From: Stenogyne calaminthoides
Taxonomy: Eukaryota > Streptophyta > Magnoliopsida > Lamiales > Lamiaceae
Direction: 5' to 3'
DNA length: 64,000 nt
Assembly (NCBI GenBank): GCA_037126765.1
Contig: JBBCBC010000034.1
Location: 15,932,691 to 15,996,690 of the forward strand
The position numbers and the translations under genes are program-made. Under the pieces are notes generated by a model. The model saw nothing but the letters and a program-made list of their open reading frames with translations, made no database searches and was not told the origin of the DNA. Below, one piece after another: positions 11,974 to 24,054 of this stretch. Numbering within the stretch: the stretch's first letter is position 1; each line of letters begins with the position of its first letter.

Positions 11974-13436
11974 GCAATTCGAAGAGGAATTACTGCTAAT
12001 TTTTCTCACGAAAGTGGTACGTTTATTCATCTTTTCCGTGATAAAAAAAAATTACTACGTGAAAAAATAAGATTCCTCGGAATTAATTTCCTGCCAAACA
12101 AGCCATGAAATGTGTGAAAATGCATGACTTGAAAATTTAATATGATGTTGGCATTTGGAAGACAATTGTAATAACGTAACTTTTCGACTAAGGGAGAATC
12201 GATCAGTTACCTATTTTCTTTTTCCCATAAGCCTGGAAACATGCTCCTAAATTAATTTGCATATTTGATTCGATATGATATGATTTGTTTTAGCATCAAT
12301 CTTTTCAATAAAAAAAAGGAATTTCCAATATATGGGAATTAAATGACATGATATGAAATACAAAGGGAATAAGGAATCACTTATGGCTGGATTTCAGCAG
12401 CCGTGATTCATCTGGAATTTTCTCAACCAACTCAATCCACATTCCTAAATTGACAGATAAATATGAGGGCCACTCCATGTCGATCATTACCATTAATATG
12501 TTGTATTCTATTTTATATGAATTAACGTAGAGCTAGTCTTGTATGTAAATATTGCACAAAACACTACAACTTTTTACTTGTTGAATTACGTTTTAATATA
12601 ATGTATTAAGATTTTAAGTAAGCAGGTTCATTCTCTTCTAGTTTTATCGAATTTTTTAGGGGTTTTGTTTACAAATTAACACACATTACTTCATAAAATA
12701 ATACACTTGTGCTCATATAGTAACATAATTTTTCAATACATTAATGTGGTATCATATGGACAAGTATGTGTTACTTGTAGGATAAATATGTGTTACTTAT
12801 AGGACAAATATGTGTTACTTGTTCTTACAGTAACACATACTTGATCTAACAGTAACATAGAATTTCTCTTATATAGCAATACAGATTTAGAAGTGAATTT
12901 TTCTGCGACCCGTGAGTTTTTCTATCCATTCTTTAAATACAAGTATATATATTGCACCATGCAATATATTACAATAGACTGCCTCGTATAAGACTATCGA
13001 ATATAATATCTAATGATAAGAATATAAATGTGCAACACATTGGTGAGAATAATTTCGTTGAAGAACAACTACAGTAGTTGTTGGCTGTTGAGAATCAGAT
13101 CTCATAGAACCTTTGTGTGTAGGCATACAATTTGTTCAATTTGGCTATCAATTTCACATTCTGTATATATGATCACTGCGATTATTATTATAAATTAAAT
13201 GTGAATTAAAGATTTCAGTAAGATAATTAACCAAGTAATATATATGTAGTGAACTAATATTTTACGATTATGAGAGTATATAATGTAATACTTCAGTTGA
13301 CATTAATTATAAATATTCAGATCGTTTGTATTTTTTTAATCAAGAAAAATAAAGTATGTTACAAAAATGGGAGTAGAAAGGGTACAAAATAAATTGAAAC
13401 ATACATAAGACTCCTTTATTTATAGCTACTGCTCCT
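11974..13436. other. AT-rich spacer with a short minisatellite
   Basis: No gene is visible. At about 12755-12850 a unit of roughly 27 bp containing atatgtgttactt is repeated about three times with ataggacaa between copies, and two more diverged copies follow. Confidence 0.5.
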
Positions 13437-13826
13437 TCAAATAAACTAATTAATTTCACAACTCTCTACAAGTTCGAATTTTAGATAAGACATAATTCTT
13501 TTATGCTATCAGAGCCTTCAGGCTCTCGCTCACGTCCTGGGTTCGATTCACATTAAAAGTAACTCCACCTAAATTAAATTGTCTACTCGATAAGCTTTCT
13601 TCCAATGATGGAAGAGAATTCAATCCACGAGTTAGCTGAGGGAGTGTTAGGAAATAGAGTAAGATAATTCAGCCCACGAGTGAGGGGTAGTGTTAGGAAA
13701 ATTAAATAAACGAATTAATTTTACCCCTCCAAATTAAATTATTCACTCAATGGGCTTCCTTCCAACGATGGAGTAAGAAAATTCAACTCGTGATCACGAG
13801 TAAGGGGGACTGTTATGGAAATTAAC
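13437..13826 (+). mobile_element. Rearranged TRIM retrotransposon copy
   Basis: It belongs to the same family as 57187-57479. A truncated LTR (13437-13503) runs into a diverged initiator-Met primer site tgctatcagagc (13504-13515). A second LTR start (gtgttaggaaaattaaataaacg, about 13690) is followed again by internal sequence and a purine tract (agtaaggggga, about 13800). The repeated internal segment suggests a tandem copy that later lost pieces. It carries no coding capacity. Confidence 0.6.
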
Positions 13827-14419
13827 GTTTATTCTCTCAATGTTTCAGTTTCATTTTATAATGCAGATGTGGAATGATATATACGTGTAACATAAATTCC
13901 ACTGTATAAAAAAAGGAACATTAAAATAGAAAAAAAGTAACTTCATATATTTTTACACTGTAAAATTATTTGAGTAACAAATACAATAAATTATCATTTT
14001 ATAGTGGTTATGTACTCTCCGATTATTTATTATATAATTGTAATTTATATACATCAACTTTTGAATATTGTATTACTTCTTTATTCTTTATTTACGAAAT
14101 AGTCAACACACCACACATGGAAATGATCATATGTACATAACAATGTAAATGCAAATTAATTTAATTAAACATAAGGTCGTCATATATATTCTCATATATT
14201 TAAATTATCTTTGTTATAGAGGAATGGGATCAACACATGGCAACATTCGACGAAACACATATATAATGGAATATTTAGAGATCATGGAATTTTACCAAAG
14301 AAGTTGGAGTTAGAATCTGCCTAATTACGTAACTCTCCAAATTGCGTCATGGATTCGGGCATGTTGGATTCATGACATGACATCCATGGAATAATTAATC
14401 CCTATACATATAATTAACC

Positions 14420-14426
14420 TATAAAT
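14420..14426 (+). promoter_or_regulatory. Probable TATA box of the AVT gene
   Basis: tataaat lies 98-104 bases before the chosen ATG, leaving room for a leader of about 70 bases. No other good TATA lies closer. Confidence 0.5.
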
Positions 14427-14523
14427 GCACACAGCGTACGTCCTAGCTCACCACCTTCAACATAATCATTTCATTTTCTTCCATCACACAACACTCAAAA
14501 TACAGACTTCGTGTTGAAAAAAT

Positions 14524-17016
14524 ATGTGGGCCAAGATTTTGAAATCAAGGGAGGCGAAAACTAGCCACGTGGCCAGTGACCAAACAGCCCCTGAGAAACC
14601 GGCGCTAATTGGGGAAGAAAGTAAGGATTTGGAGAGCTTTGGAGAAAAAGAAAAGGGTATTTTGGTCAATGAAGGTCAAACCAACAGTTCTTTTCTTCAT
14701 GCAGTCATCAACATGGTTGGGATGCTTATCGGTATATATACTACTCTTTTCTTTGACCTATCATAACAGGCAGATGTTGAACATATATAATTTGGAGAGA
14801 AAAATCCAAGAAATGATATATTCTCAACATTCAAAAATTAACATGACGAATTTGTTATGGATATTTTTTTAGTAAACAACTCTTCAAAATAAAGAGTATA
14901 TATATTTATTTAAGAGATTTTTTTTTTCTAATATAAACTAACATTTGATCATAACGTCCAAACAAGCTCAAAATCTAATCAATAATGTGTTTAACTCGAC
15001 TCAACTCAACTCATTTTATGATCACCTACCAATATTCTCAATCAGGTCTAGGGCAACTATCAACCCCCTACGCCTTACAAAACGGCGGATGGGCTTCCTC
15101 CTTCCTCCTCCTCGGCCTAGGCGCCACGTGCATGTACAGCGCCTGCCTCCTAGGAAAATGCATGCAAAAGAACCCCAAATCCCGAGACTACAAAGACATC
15201 GGAAACCAAGCATTCGGGTCAAAGGGAAGAATCACCGCCACCACATTCATCTACCTCGAGATTTTCATGGCCCTCGTTTCCTACACAATATCCCTCCACG
15301 ATAACATCGCCACCGTGTTCATGGGCGTCCACCTGAGCTCCAGCTGGGCCCGTTTATCGACGTCTCAGCTCCTGGCGGCCATAGCCGTCTTGGTGGCGCT
15401 TCCTAGCTTGTGGCTCAGAGATCTTTCTTCTATATCCTTTCTCTCGACGGCTGGTATTCTCATGTCATTTCTCATTTTTACGATGGTGGCTTGTACCGCG
15501 GTTTTTGGAGGCGTTGGAGCCCATCAGTATGTTCCGGCTCTCAATCTGCGTAAAATCCCGGCTATTTCTGGACTTTATATCTTCAGCTTTGCGGGGCATA
15601 TAGTTTTTCCCAATATTTACACTGCCATGAATGATCCTTCCAAGTTCACTAAGGTAATGCCTCTCTTTCATAAGAATTTTTTTAAAGGATAGTATGGAGG
15701 TAGCAATTGAGGACAATATGTTTACGGGCACAAATTTAGGCCATTGAAAATGTAAATTTTAATTTTCGCATATTTAGCCCAATTTGGCCCGAAATATGTG
15801 ATAAATTAACCCGTAATGGGATGAACACGTGAGCAACATGGGGCAAATTTGCCCGAATTCGGATGTTTCGGACAACTTGGCCCAAGTGTGAAAATTAAAA
15901 TATTATGACATCAGTGTGTCAACCCGTAAACATAATATATTCTACAATTGCTACCTCTAAAGGGCCAAAAAGAAATCCCATGTTTCATAATATTCTTAAT
16001 TAAATATTTAAATTAGTGCATATATATCCTTAAAAACAAGCAACTGCATGCATTTATATATACACTTGTTAAATTATACCTTGGAATATATGATGAACTA
16101 TGAAAAGTAGAACAAAAGATCTGATTGAAAATTTGCAATTCTACTCCAGTAACCAGGGGGATTGATGTTTCTGGTCCACCATATTCATGAGATAATACTT
16201 TAGCTAAAAAAAAAAAGGTAAAGTCAACACCAGTTGCATCCTGATGCAATTGATGTGGATTTAAAAAAAGTATTAGACGTTTCACTTATACTAGTTTTTT
16301 AATATTAATTGTTTGACTATAGCATGATACTTGCATCGTGAAAGTGGTGCACAGGATACCAACCAGTATTTAATAAAATTGCAACTTCCAACCTTGTATA
16401 CTTGCCTTCAAATTAATGTTGATCATATATGAATACTACTAATACATAAGCAATTATTAATGATATTGATCAGGTATCAATAGTGAGCTTCACACTAGTG
16501 ACAACTCAGTATGCATCCTTAGCCGTCATGGGAGCCAAAATGTTCGGCCCGAAAGTGAGTTCCCAAATCACTCTAAGCATGCCTCAAAACCACCTACTCA
16601 CCAAGATTGCTCTCTGGGCAACCATCCTGACTCCCATGACCAAATACGCCCTGGAGTTCGCCCCCTTCGCCATCCAGCTTGAGCACAGCCTCCCACACTC
16701 GATCAAACCAAGAACGCGCATGATCCTACGTGGCACGGTGGGGTCCATTCTGCTGCTCATCATACTTGCTCTTGCCCTCTCCGTGCCCTACTTCGAGCAC
16801 GTGCTTAGCCTCACTGGCTCCCTGGTTAGTGTCGGAATCTGCATCGTTTTTCCGTGTGCTTTTTATACTAAGATATTCTGGGGAGGGATCGGAAGGCCTG
16901 TGCTGATGCTGAACATCGTTTTGATTGTGTCCGGTGTGGTGATTGGAGCGTTTGGGACATTTTCGTCGTTGAAGTCTCTCATCAGGAGTTTGCAAAGAGG
17001 GCCTGTTATTTCCTAG
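14524..17016 (+). CDS. AVT1-type vacuolar amino-acid transporter, three exons
   Basis: The exons are 14524-14731, 15046-15653 and 16474-17016 (1,359 nt, 452 residues). Donors are G|gtatat and AAG|gtaatg; acceptors are atcag and atcag. Phases are 1 and 0, and the frame is continuous. The protein has a hydrophilic N-terminus of about 55 residues rich in E and K. About eleven hydrophobic segments follow, beginning at VINMVGMLIG joined across intron 1 to LGQLSTPYAL, the signature first helix of the amino acid/auxin permease (AAAP) family. Later landmarks are FPNIYTAMNDPSKFTK and the AVT1-typical SQITLSMP. Length equals the usual AVT1 range, so it looks complete. AVT1 proteins exchange neutral amino acids for protons at the tonoplast. 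The exact member (AVT1H-like is possible) and substrates are not decided by sequence alone. It converges on Z-ISO, with stop codons 389 bp apart. Confidence 0.9.
15697..15957. mobile_element. MITE in AVT intron 2
   Basis: The ends gaggtagcaattg (left) and its complement (right) open inverted repeats that also share atatgtttacggg and gtaaattttaatttt-like stretches. The centre contains the palindrome gggcaaatttgccc. About 261 bp, no coding frame, and no convincing target duplication, so the superfamily is left open. Confidence 0.6.
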
Positions 17017-17082
17017 AGCTATATGCTGCTTTTTTAACTGTGAATGAGTCATGTAGTTGAGAAGATTTGCAGCTTTTACTTT

Positions 17083-17088
17083 AATAAA
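17083..17088 (+). terminator. Poly(A) signal of the AVT gene
   Basis: aataaa lies 67 bases after the TAG stop on the sense strand. Confidence 0.5.
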
Positions 17089-17230
17089 GATGTCAAGGGA
17101 AAAATGGAGAAAATTATAATCTTCAATAATGGTTTTGTATCGAGAATTATGTCAAAACTGAGTCAAAATTGCACAAGTTGCTTAGGGGTGGTGTAACTGG
17201 TGCGGCAAAGTATTATGCAAAACTGATGGT

Positions 17231-17236
17231 TTTATT
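17231..17236 (-). terminator. Poly(A) signal of Z-ISO
   Basis: AATAAA on the minus strand (tttatt on the plus), about 170 bases after the Z-ISO stop. It leaves 142 bases between the two convergent signals. Confidence 0.45.
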
Positions 17237-17405
17237 GCCACAATACTTTTAAGAGTCCAATTTCCTACAAAATAACTTCCCAAAATGTATAAACAACAGA
17301 GATGGAAGAACCAAACCCATTTCCTTTCAAACTCAAGATAAATAGTGTCAAACAACAAAAATCATAACTCTGTAATTCTGTAATGGATATATACAGCAGA
17401 ATAAA

Positions 17406-20400
17406 CTACCAATGAAGGCCAAAACTTCCAGCCTGCATAAGTGGGTGAGCAAAGTAGGCCCCTAATGTCAACACCGTTATTGAAAGATATGGTAACCGCA
17501 GAAATTCCTTGTAGTAATCCTTTGGCAACTTCTGGCGGCCGTCAAGAATAGCAGCAAACGGGATCACACTAGTTCTGCTCTTTACAGCTTCAAAAGCTTC
17601 ACCGTACCGTATGCCCAACCTTCGGTCTCCATTCCAAACACCGAACAGATGGTGCGCAATCAAACCTGCTGAAGCTGCCACAGCAACTGAGTTCCCGATC
17701 CAGATGGCGTGAGCAATGCACCATATTACTTGTCCCACCATCTGAACAAAGTAAACGAAAAGGACCATAGGTTAACACTCTCGTGCACCAGTTGTATGGT
17801 GCAACTGTACAAAACTAATAATTTTTAGTGAAAACAGGTAATACATTTTTAGTGAAACCAGCTAATACTTTTTAGTAAAACGACTAATATCATTTAAAAA
17901 TACACTTGAGTTGCACGGTGGCGTCTAGTGTATACAAGTTTTTGTCCAAACTAAAATGCTCAACAACTCTATCCCTTACAAGTATAGCATCAGTACTTGT
18001 TCCGATCGATTTGGGACTAAAATTGGACATTGCCAAAGTTATTGAGACTAAATCGATGACAAAAAAACTTATGGGACTAAATCTATTGGAGGCCAAAGTT
18101 ATGGGACCATTTGTGATTCAAACTCTTCTAACTTCTATTTCAAAACCCCTTCTATCTCCACTGGATATCTAACCAATTTCAATGATATCCAGCAACATCT
18201 CATAGTCGGGAATTTTCTAAACAAGTAAAAAAATTCAACTTTCGAAGCTCATAAATAGTGATTTGATATCTCATTTCATGGGAATCCCCATTCCCCTCCA
18301 TTTATGGAGTTGAACGAAAGGAAACGATTGTCATTCGACTCATTCTCCAGTCCCAATATTACCAACGAAATTCCCATTCTAATTCTCCTCAACAAGGCAA
18401 GCACCCCTTTAGCATTTTTTAACATTATTACTCTAAAGGCAGGGTTTTGAACAGTGTTGCTGCATCACTTCATTGGCGAAAGAAATCCATTTTTGGAATT
18501 AGATTCTTATAGTCTAGCATAATACCTCTAGAATGGTCTCATCACAGTCTGTAAATAATATCAGTGTCTTGACAATAGGCGGCCCTTGTTAAATACAACC
18601 AGATAGGATGTTTTAGAGAGGAAATCTGAAGCTGCTCGAGAATATTTCCTTCCATTAGTAAACTATATTAAGTCAAGCTTCTTAGTTTTTGCTTGAAAGT
18701 TGAAGGATATAAATAATCTATCGTTAATGAATCAATTGTCAGGCTATTCTTCCACAGTGAAACAGATATATGAATCACTGCTGCTAATAACTCAAAACAT
18801 TTTATGCCTAAAATTAAGGTTGCTCTATATGAAACCAAAAGAACACGTCCTACATTTGCCTTCAACATTCAAAATGACTCTTCAAGTGCAGTGATACAAT
18901 TAATCCCCTTTTTTCCAACAGTTGAACACTTAAACTTAAACTACAGAGAGACGTTCATCGAATTGGTATTTAGTATAAGTGTTATAATTATGAAGCTTTC
19001 ATAGGCAATATAAACAATGTATTTATTATGATCAATTTCATACCTGTGGATGCCTGGTAATCCTCATTATTCCAGTTACCCAGAGATGCATCTTGGGCTT
19101 ATCAACTGCTGCAACCTCTAATAAATTAAAGGTTGACGGATAAAGGAGAAAAAACGAAATAAAGTTTGCGGACCAAAGAAGTTCGTGTAGTCCAGGAACA
19201 CCCTGAAGTTGCCACAGCTGCACACCGTCGTATCTGTGGTTGATAAAATAAACCTGCCACAAGAACATGATTACTTAATTGAAAACCAGAACTATTTAGG
19301 GGGTGTTTGGTTCAAACTTCTTCAATGGGAATGGTAATGAGAATGAATATAACGTAATTGTGGTGATTAATTAGAATAAAAACAGATGATCAATTCGCAT
19401 TCCTATACTTCGTAAGGGCAATGAGTCTGATAGTAAGTTAATCGTGACCCCGTTTTCATTAACTACTTCACCTCCTATAGTCAATTCTCTTGAATCGTTC
19501 CACTATTCTTCAACCAACAATCTTTTTTTGACCCCACCCATTTCAAGAATAAAGCAAAACACTAACAACATAACCTTTATTCTCATTGTAATTCACTATT
19601 CAATGATTCTCATTATCATTCTCATTGACGATTTTGAACCAAGCGTCCCATAAACTTTGACACCGTGTAAAATTCATTGGAAATAAATGGAGAGGAACTC
19701 ACAACAGTACTAACAGCTAACGGAAGAGATACGCCTGCAAATAATACACGGAATGCTCGTTCTCCAATGAGTTTCTCACCTGTGTCCCTTAAGATAGCTA
19801 AGCCACTATGGACCACCCCAAAAATGAGAGTGAGGAGTAACATCACAACCTGCACATATAAATGGTGCTAACAAAATCAGTAAGCAATCATCATAATGGT
19901 TAAAGACTATTTGAAAATGCTCAATAAAACATGATTGGCCTATAACTTCTACACATTCCAAAAATTCCCAATGTCTAATAAATTATCTACCATTCAACAA
20001 TTAGTATCAAACTTCAAACAGAAACATCCCAAGATACAAAGACCATAGAAACTATCTATGTTACATAATCTTGAACCAAAAACCTTTAAAATCAGAACTA
20101 ATCAAAACCAAAATGGGTTCAAAATCAAACCTCAGGGAGCTCAGAAACGCTCGAAACGGCACCAATGAAGTCTTTCCCAAAGCCAGTAGAGTTGTCAATC
20201 CACGCCACATCAAGAATGTAAAGCACGACCCCCAAAATCAAACTAAAATAAACCCATGAAGAAATCTTCTGTTTCGACAATACAAATTCGGCGGAATCTT
20301 CCCCTACCAATTGGGAAACTTCATTTTCTTCGGCCTCGGTTTTCAAAACTCGCGTTACCACGAGGTTTTTAAGCTTTTGTGGCCCGCTTATGAAGTGGGT

Positions 20401-20526
20401 TTCGAAGGGCGTACGCTTTTTGAGATAAAAACAAGAAAATTTAGAAGAATTGGGTAAGACGAATTTGGGTTTGCGAAGATGAAGCTGTGAAGGGAGAGGA
20501 TGCGAGAGCAAGATTGAGCTCGCCAT
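17406..20526 (-). CDS. Z-ISO: 15-cis-zeta-carotene isomerase, plastid, four exons
   Basis: The exons on the minus strand are 20526-20131, 19849-19703, 19253-19044 and 17741-17406 (1,089 nt, 362 residues). All junctions are GT-AG and in phase 0. Family landmarks are in order: AWIDNSTGFGKDFI, IFGVVHSGLA, GERAFRVLFAGVSLPLA, YFINHRYDG.QLWQLQGVPG, FLLYPSTFNLLEVAAVDKPK, RITRHPQMVGQ, LIAHHLFGVWNGDRR and a C-terminal YFAHPLMQ. These define the NnrU-like Z-ISO family, which isomerises the 15-cis bond of zeta-carotene between phytoene desaturase and zeta-carotene desaturase in the plastid envelope. Family members bind haem through conserved histidines; VHSG and the exon-4 histidines are candidates. The first 50-60 residues, rich in S, K and P, fit a transit peptide. 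I chose MASS at 20526, since the frame further upstream has no ATG. Length is close to other plant Z-ISO proteins, with no damage seen. Confidence 0.96.
18003..18125. mobile_element. Single end of the Mutator-like MITE in Z-ISO intron 3
   Basis: It matches the right end of the element at 11464-11963 in the same orientation. Shared stretches include gggactaaaattggacattg-type sequence, aaagttattgagactaaatcga and gaccatttgtgattcaaactc. Only one end is present, so this is a deletion remnant or solo end. Confidence 0.65.
19299..19649. mobile_element. MITE in Z-ISO intron 2
   Basis: Left end gggggtgtttggttcaaa; right end (complement) gggacgcttggttcaaaa. The inverted similarity continues about 50 bp through aatgggaatggtaatgaga. 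The gene-side sequence ends ttta and resumes ataaact. A PIF/Harbinger- or hAT-type MITE is likely, but no clean duplication decides it. Confidence 0.65.
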
Positions 20527-20964
20527 CTGTGTGTACTGAGTCAACTCGACCAAAGTGAGTATTGAAGGTGGGATTTTTTGTAAGGAAGCAGGGGTATCTA
20601 CGCGAGGGAGATACCGAAACAGAGCTATGCCGCCTGCAAAGAATCAATGAACTGGGTTTTTTTCTCGATTAAAAGAATAAGTGTTAACCCATTTTTGTCC
20701 TCGAATATTTAAAGAAAACTAGAAATTATAGTTACCATGCGACGATTGAATATTATTGAATTTTAATGTAAGATTATGTAATATTTGACGCGAACTGTAA
20801 TTACAATTATATTTATTTTGTCCATACATCAATTGATCTGTGATAGATTTTTTCGTTATACGAAAATTATATTGTATTTGAATGTGTGACTCAAAATTAA
20901 TTTTTTTATATAGAGTTGGTATGCTGTGAAATTTGTTTATCGTGAAATTAATTTTTTTTTATAG

Positions 20965-21150
20965 ACATACACTTTAATAATATAAGTCACACACTTTAAT
21001 AATATAAGTCACACACTTCAATTATTACTACGACACTCTTTGCTATAATATAAGTCACACCCTTCACTTTTTATGAAGAATACTTTTATAGTAAAAAGTC
21101 ACACACTTTTACGATAAAAAGTCACACACTTTAGTAATATAAGTCACACT
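20965..21150. repeat. Short tandem repeat, aagtcacacactttaat units
   Basis: Units of about 20 bp built from aataagtcacacact and tttaataat are repeated about eight times with drift. It lies directly before the hairpin MITE. Confidence 0.6.
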
Positions 21151-21206
21151 CTTAACCAGGTTCACCGTAAAAAACTTGTTCACACTATCTTTTGCTTTTT
21201 TTTATG

Positions 21207-21342
21207 TATTGTGTAATAAGACAATTTTTATGCGTCACCACTATTATTATTGTGGGTAAAGATCAACATTTTAATTGTAAAGTATTGATCTTTACTCACA
21301 ATAGTAATAGTGGTGTACGGTGAAAGTGGTTCACACAATACC
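21207..21342. mobile_element. Foldback MITE forming a long hairpin
   Basis: Outer ends gtattgtgt and acacaatac pair. The inner arms caccactattattattgtgg (from 21236) and its near-perfect complement ending about 21315 form a stem of more than 30 bp, with a loop of about 15. No coding frame. Confidence 0.6.
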
Positions 21343-22529
21343 TTCACTTTTTTAATTGAATAAATAGTGATTCAAAATTATTTAATTAATTATATAATTT
21401 TTAATTATTTATAATTTTATAATACGTACTAAAATAGTAACATTTAAATTCAACAAAATTTATATAAAAATTAAAATATTTTAATTCAACGTATATAATT
21501 AAATTTGATAGAAAACACTTTCAAACTATAAAATTAATATTTTGTATTTAAATTTTACTTTATATAGTAAGTAAATTAAAGATCTTAAAAAAAGTAATTT
21601 GATATGTCGCATGTTATAAATTGAAATTATTGATAAAAAGTAAAAAAATAAAAGGAAAAATAAAAAATTATGATTGTTAAAATCTAAATCAATCTCTTTT
21701 ACGAAAAACGAAACTCGTTATTACACAACAAATTAAATGAAGTTGTAGTTGTAGCTCCAATATAAAATCACTTATTTATCTTTATTTCTACTTTTATATA
21801 ATCATATGCTATAAATGACTCATCGTCCTTTTACATATGGTAATTACACAAAGGGGTAATATAAGTGGGTGAGTTAGAGGTGCAAAACTCATTTGATTAT
21901 TACTCTTATGTCCATTCAAAGCTATTATTACTTTTAGGTGCAAAAATATCATATAAAATGATCAACATACCCTTATTTTTCTAATATTAATTTTCATGTT
22001 ACAAAAAATCCGATAATAAATTCATCTTCATACAAAATTACACATACACAAAAATCCAATAAAACTTGAAAATTTCATATGAAAAATTTAGAAAATTACA
22101 GAAATTACAAAAAAATTCATATCAAAATTACATATTTCGTACTTTATTTCGACATGCACATTTGCATAAAATTCATGCACATGTTCATTAAAGTGATGAA
22201 CATGTGCATCTCCAATATGCATCTCCAATTTTCAAATCCAGATCCACCTTCCCCAATCTTAAAAAATAAGATCTAACAAATTTCATAAGATCCAAAATCC
22301 AACAATTTCATCAAATTTTCAACAGATCCAAACGAGTAAATCCAACAAGTTTCATCAAAAAAATATTTTTGGTAAGTTTTTATTAACAATTATCTCTACT
22401 TTTATTCAAAATTATACCAATTGTCACTTAATTAATATTAAAATACAACACTTTCTCTTTCTCTTCTTCACCTTTTTACTTTTCTTACACATCTCACCAA
22501 CAAGTAATACATTTTTTTTAGCGTAAAAA
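21343..22529. other. AT-rich spacer, nothing recognised
   Basis: Very AT-rich sequence with only short incidental frames on both strands. Confidence 0.5.
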
Positions 22530-22745
22530 TGCTTAGCTCTATGATCACATCCTCAATTCCCAAGTCCTTCGCCCCATAAGATTGCTTCTCCTACATCTAC
22601 CTCAAAATATCCCGGCTTGTGAATAATGTGAGCCTGAACAAAATTTCCAATCCGACTCCCGTCCGCGCTAAATCCTGGAAAAATGATACATCCGTATTTA
22701 TTTTAAACATGTTTTCCGGAGGTGGATGCCACATTTGGCATCGAT
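22530..22745 (-). pseudogene. LINE-type RNase H fragment
   Basis: On the minus strand, with two frame changes, one reads PPPENMFKINTDVSFF, then GFSADGSRIGNFVQAHIIHK, GYFEVDVGEAI and LGIEDVIIE. INTD, the GEA helix and the (D/E)xxxVIIE strand are the core of the RVT_3-type RNase H found at the end of plant LINE polyproteins and in captured copies. The fragment is isolated. No RT lies next to it. Confidence 0.6.
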
Positions 22746-23896
22746 GCAGCAGTCCAGCTTCTTAATACTATATTTCTTAAAAAAACTTGTGTCAATTTTA
22801 AATATAAAGCTAACCATGAGATGGAAATAGTATATGCTAATAACACAAATTGCTATATATCTATAATTTATAATTTATTTAAAAGTGGTTTGGAGTTGTG
22901 AATCATTTATGGATTCTTTTACCCATGTCTTCTTTTACTTTGATCAATTTCATTACTTCCTTTATTTCTTTTATTTTATAACTTTACTTAATAAATATTT
23001 TTAATTTCTTTTTACAATTTTACCCCTCTCATCTTTTAATTTGCTCAATTTTATCACATTTTTATTTCTTTTTGATTTTGTAATTTTACTTAATAATTAC
23101 TTTCAATTCTCTTTTTTAATTTTATTTTTTTAATTTATATATTCAATTATATGTTCAATATTTGAATCTTTTTATCTTTGTAATCTTTTAATTTGTTCAA
23201 TTTCATCTTATCTTGTATTCATTTTATTTTGTAATCTACTTTTTAATTCTTTACCCCTACCATTTTTCAATATGTTTAATTTCGTCTCATATATATATAT
23301 ATATATATATATTTGTAATCTTACTTAATAATTACTTTTAATTTTCATTTTTTATTTTGATTTTTAATTACAAAAAGTTGAGGCTAAGAGTGGACAACTA
23401 AAAAGGAATGGAGGGAGTAATTAATTTTAATTCTATTTTTAATTCTTTCTTTTATCTAATTTAAAAATATAATGTTTGATATATGCATTAGTTTTTGTCT
23501 TTAACCTTTCATTTCATTTGCAAATTAGATGATGATTTGTTTTTTTCAATGTACGTTAATTGCATTTCTTCCAAATTTATCATAAAATTATTATTATATT
23601 TTAAATAAATGTGTTATTATAATAAAACGACAAACATTTATTAATTGAATATATGTGCATTTATTTAAAGTGACATATATTTTGAATAGGGAGGGTAATA
23701 CTTTTTGAAGACATATATTTTGAAGATAAGATTTGTTATATGCCCTTGAAATCGTGTAAATGCCACTAAAATATTAAATGAACTAGAATGATTTTAGAAA
23801 GTTTATAGAATATGTAAAGAAACTATCTAAGGTTCTATAGAATTTTTCATAAGCATTGGATCAAAAACATCTTAACCGCCGATTGAGGGTGTGGAT
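22746..23896. other. AT-rich spacer with a possible Stowaway end
   Basis: No coding frame. The stretch aatggagggagtaa at 23407-23420 looks like one terminus of a Stowaway MITE; the partner end is not convincing. Confidence 0.4.
23289..23311. repeat. (AT)n microsatellite
   Basis: About eleven uninterrupted AT dinucleotides. Confidence 0.8.
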
Positions 23897-24054
23897 TAAT
23901 ATAAGACAAAAACTTATATGAAGTGGTCTCATCTATGAGATGGGGCACAACCTAACATAAATCACATCCATTATTTCTAAAGTGTTAAAGCGACACTGCT
24001 CAACCCATGCCCCGTCTCACCATGAGACGATCTCATGCAAATGTGTCTCTTAAT
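23897..24054. repeat. Dispersed GTCTCAT repeat, copy 1
   Basis: It begins gacaaaaacttatatgaa.tggtctcat and ends gtctcaccatgagacgatct followed by catgcaa. The ends are partly inverted to each other. A second copy lies at 55845-56025 with the same order of words (acaaaaactcatatgaaacg, taaagtgttaaa, ccgtctcaccatgagac). It is probably a small non-autonomous transposon. Confidence 0.55.

Noticed and set aside
13504..13515. tRNA-like gene near the TRIM primer site
   Set aside because: tgctatcagagc is only the primer complement. No cloverleaf surrounds it.
15022..15222. 66-codon minus-strand frame
   Set aside because: Mirror of AVT exon 2. Codon pattern is explained by the real gene.
14945..15304. 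119-codon plus frame rich in R and P
   Set aside because: Alternative frame over AVT exon 2. It crosses the intron border and has no motif.
16726..17052. 108-codon minus-strand frame
   Set aside because: Mirror of AVT exon 3, with no conserved motif. The plus strand is clearly the coding one.
20526..20553. Earlier Z-ISO start
   Set aside because: The frame stays open upstream of MASS, but the codon there is TTG. Plants start at ATG, and MASS fits a transit peptide.
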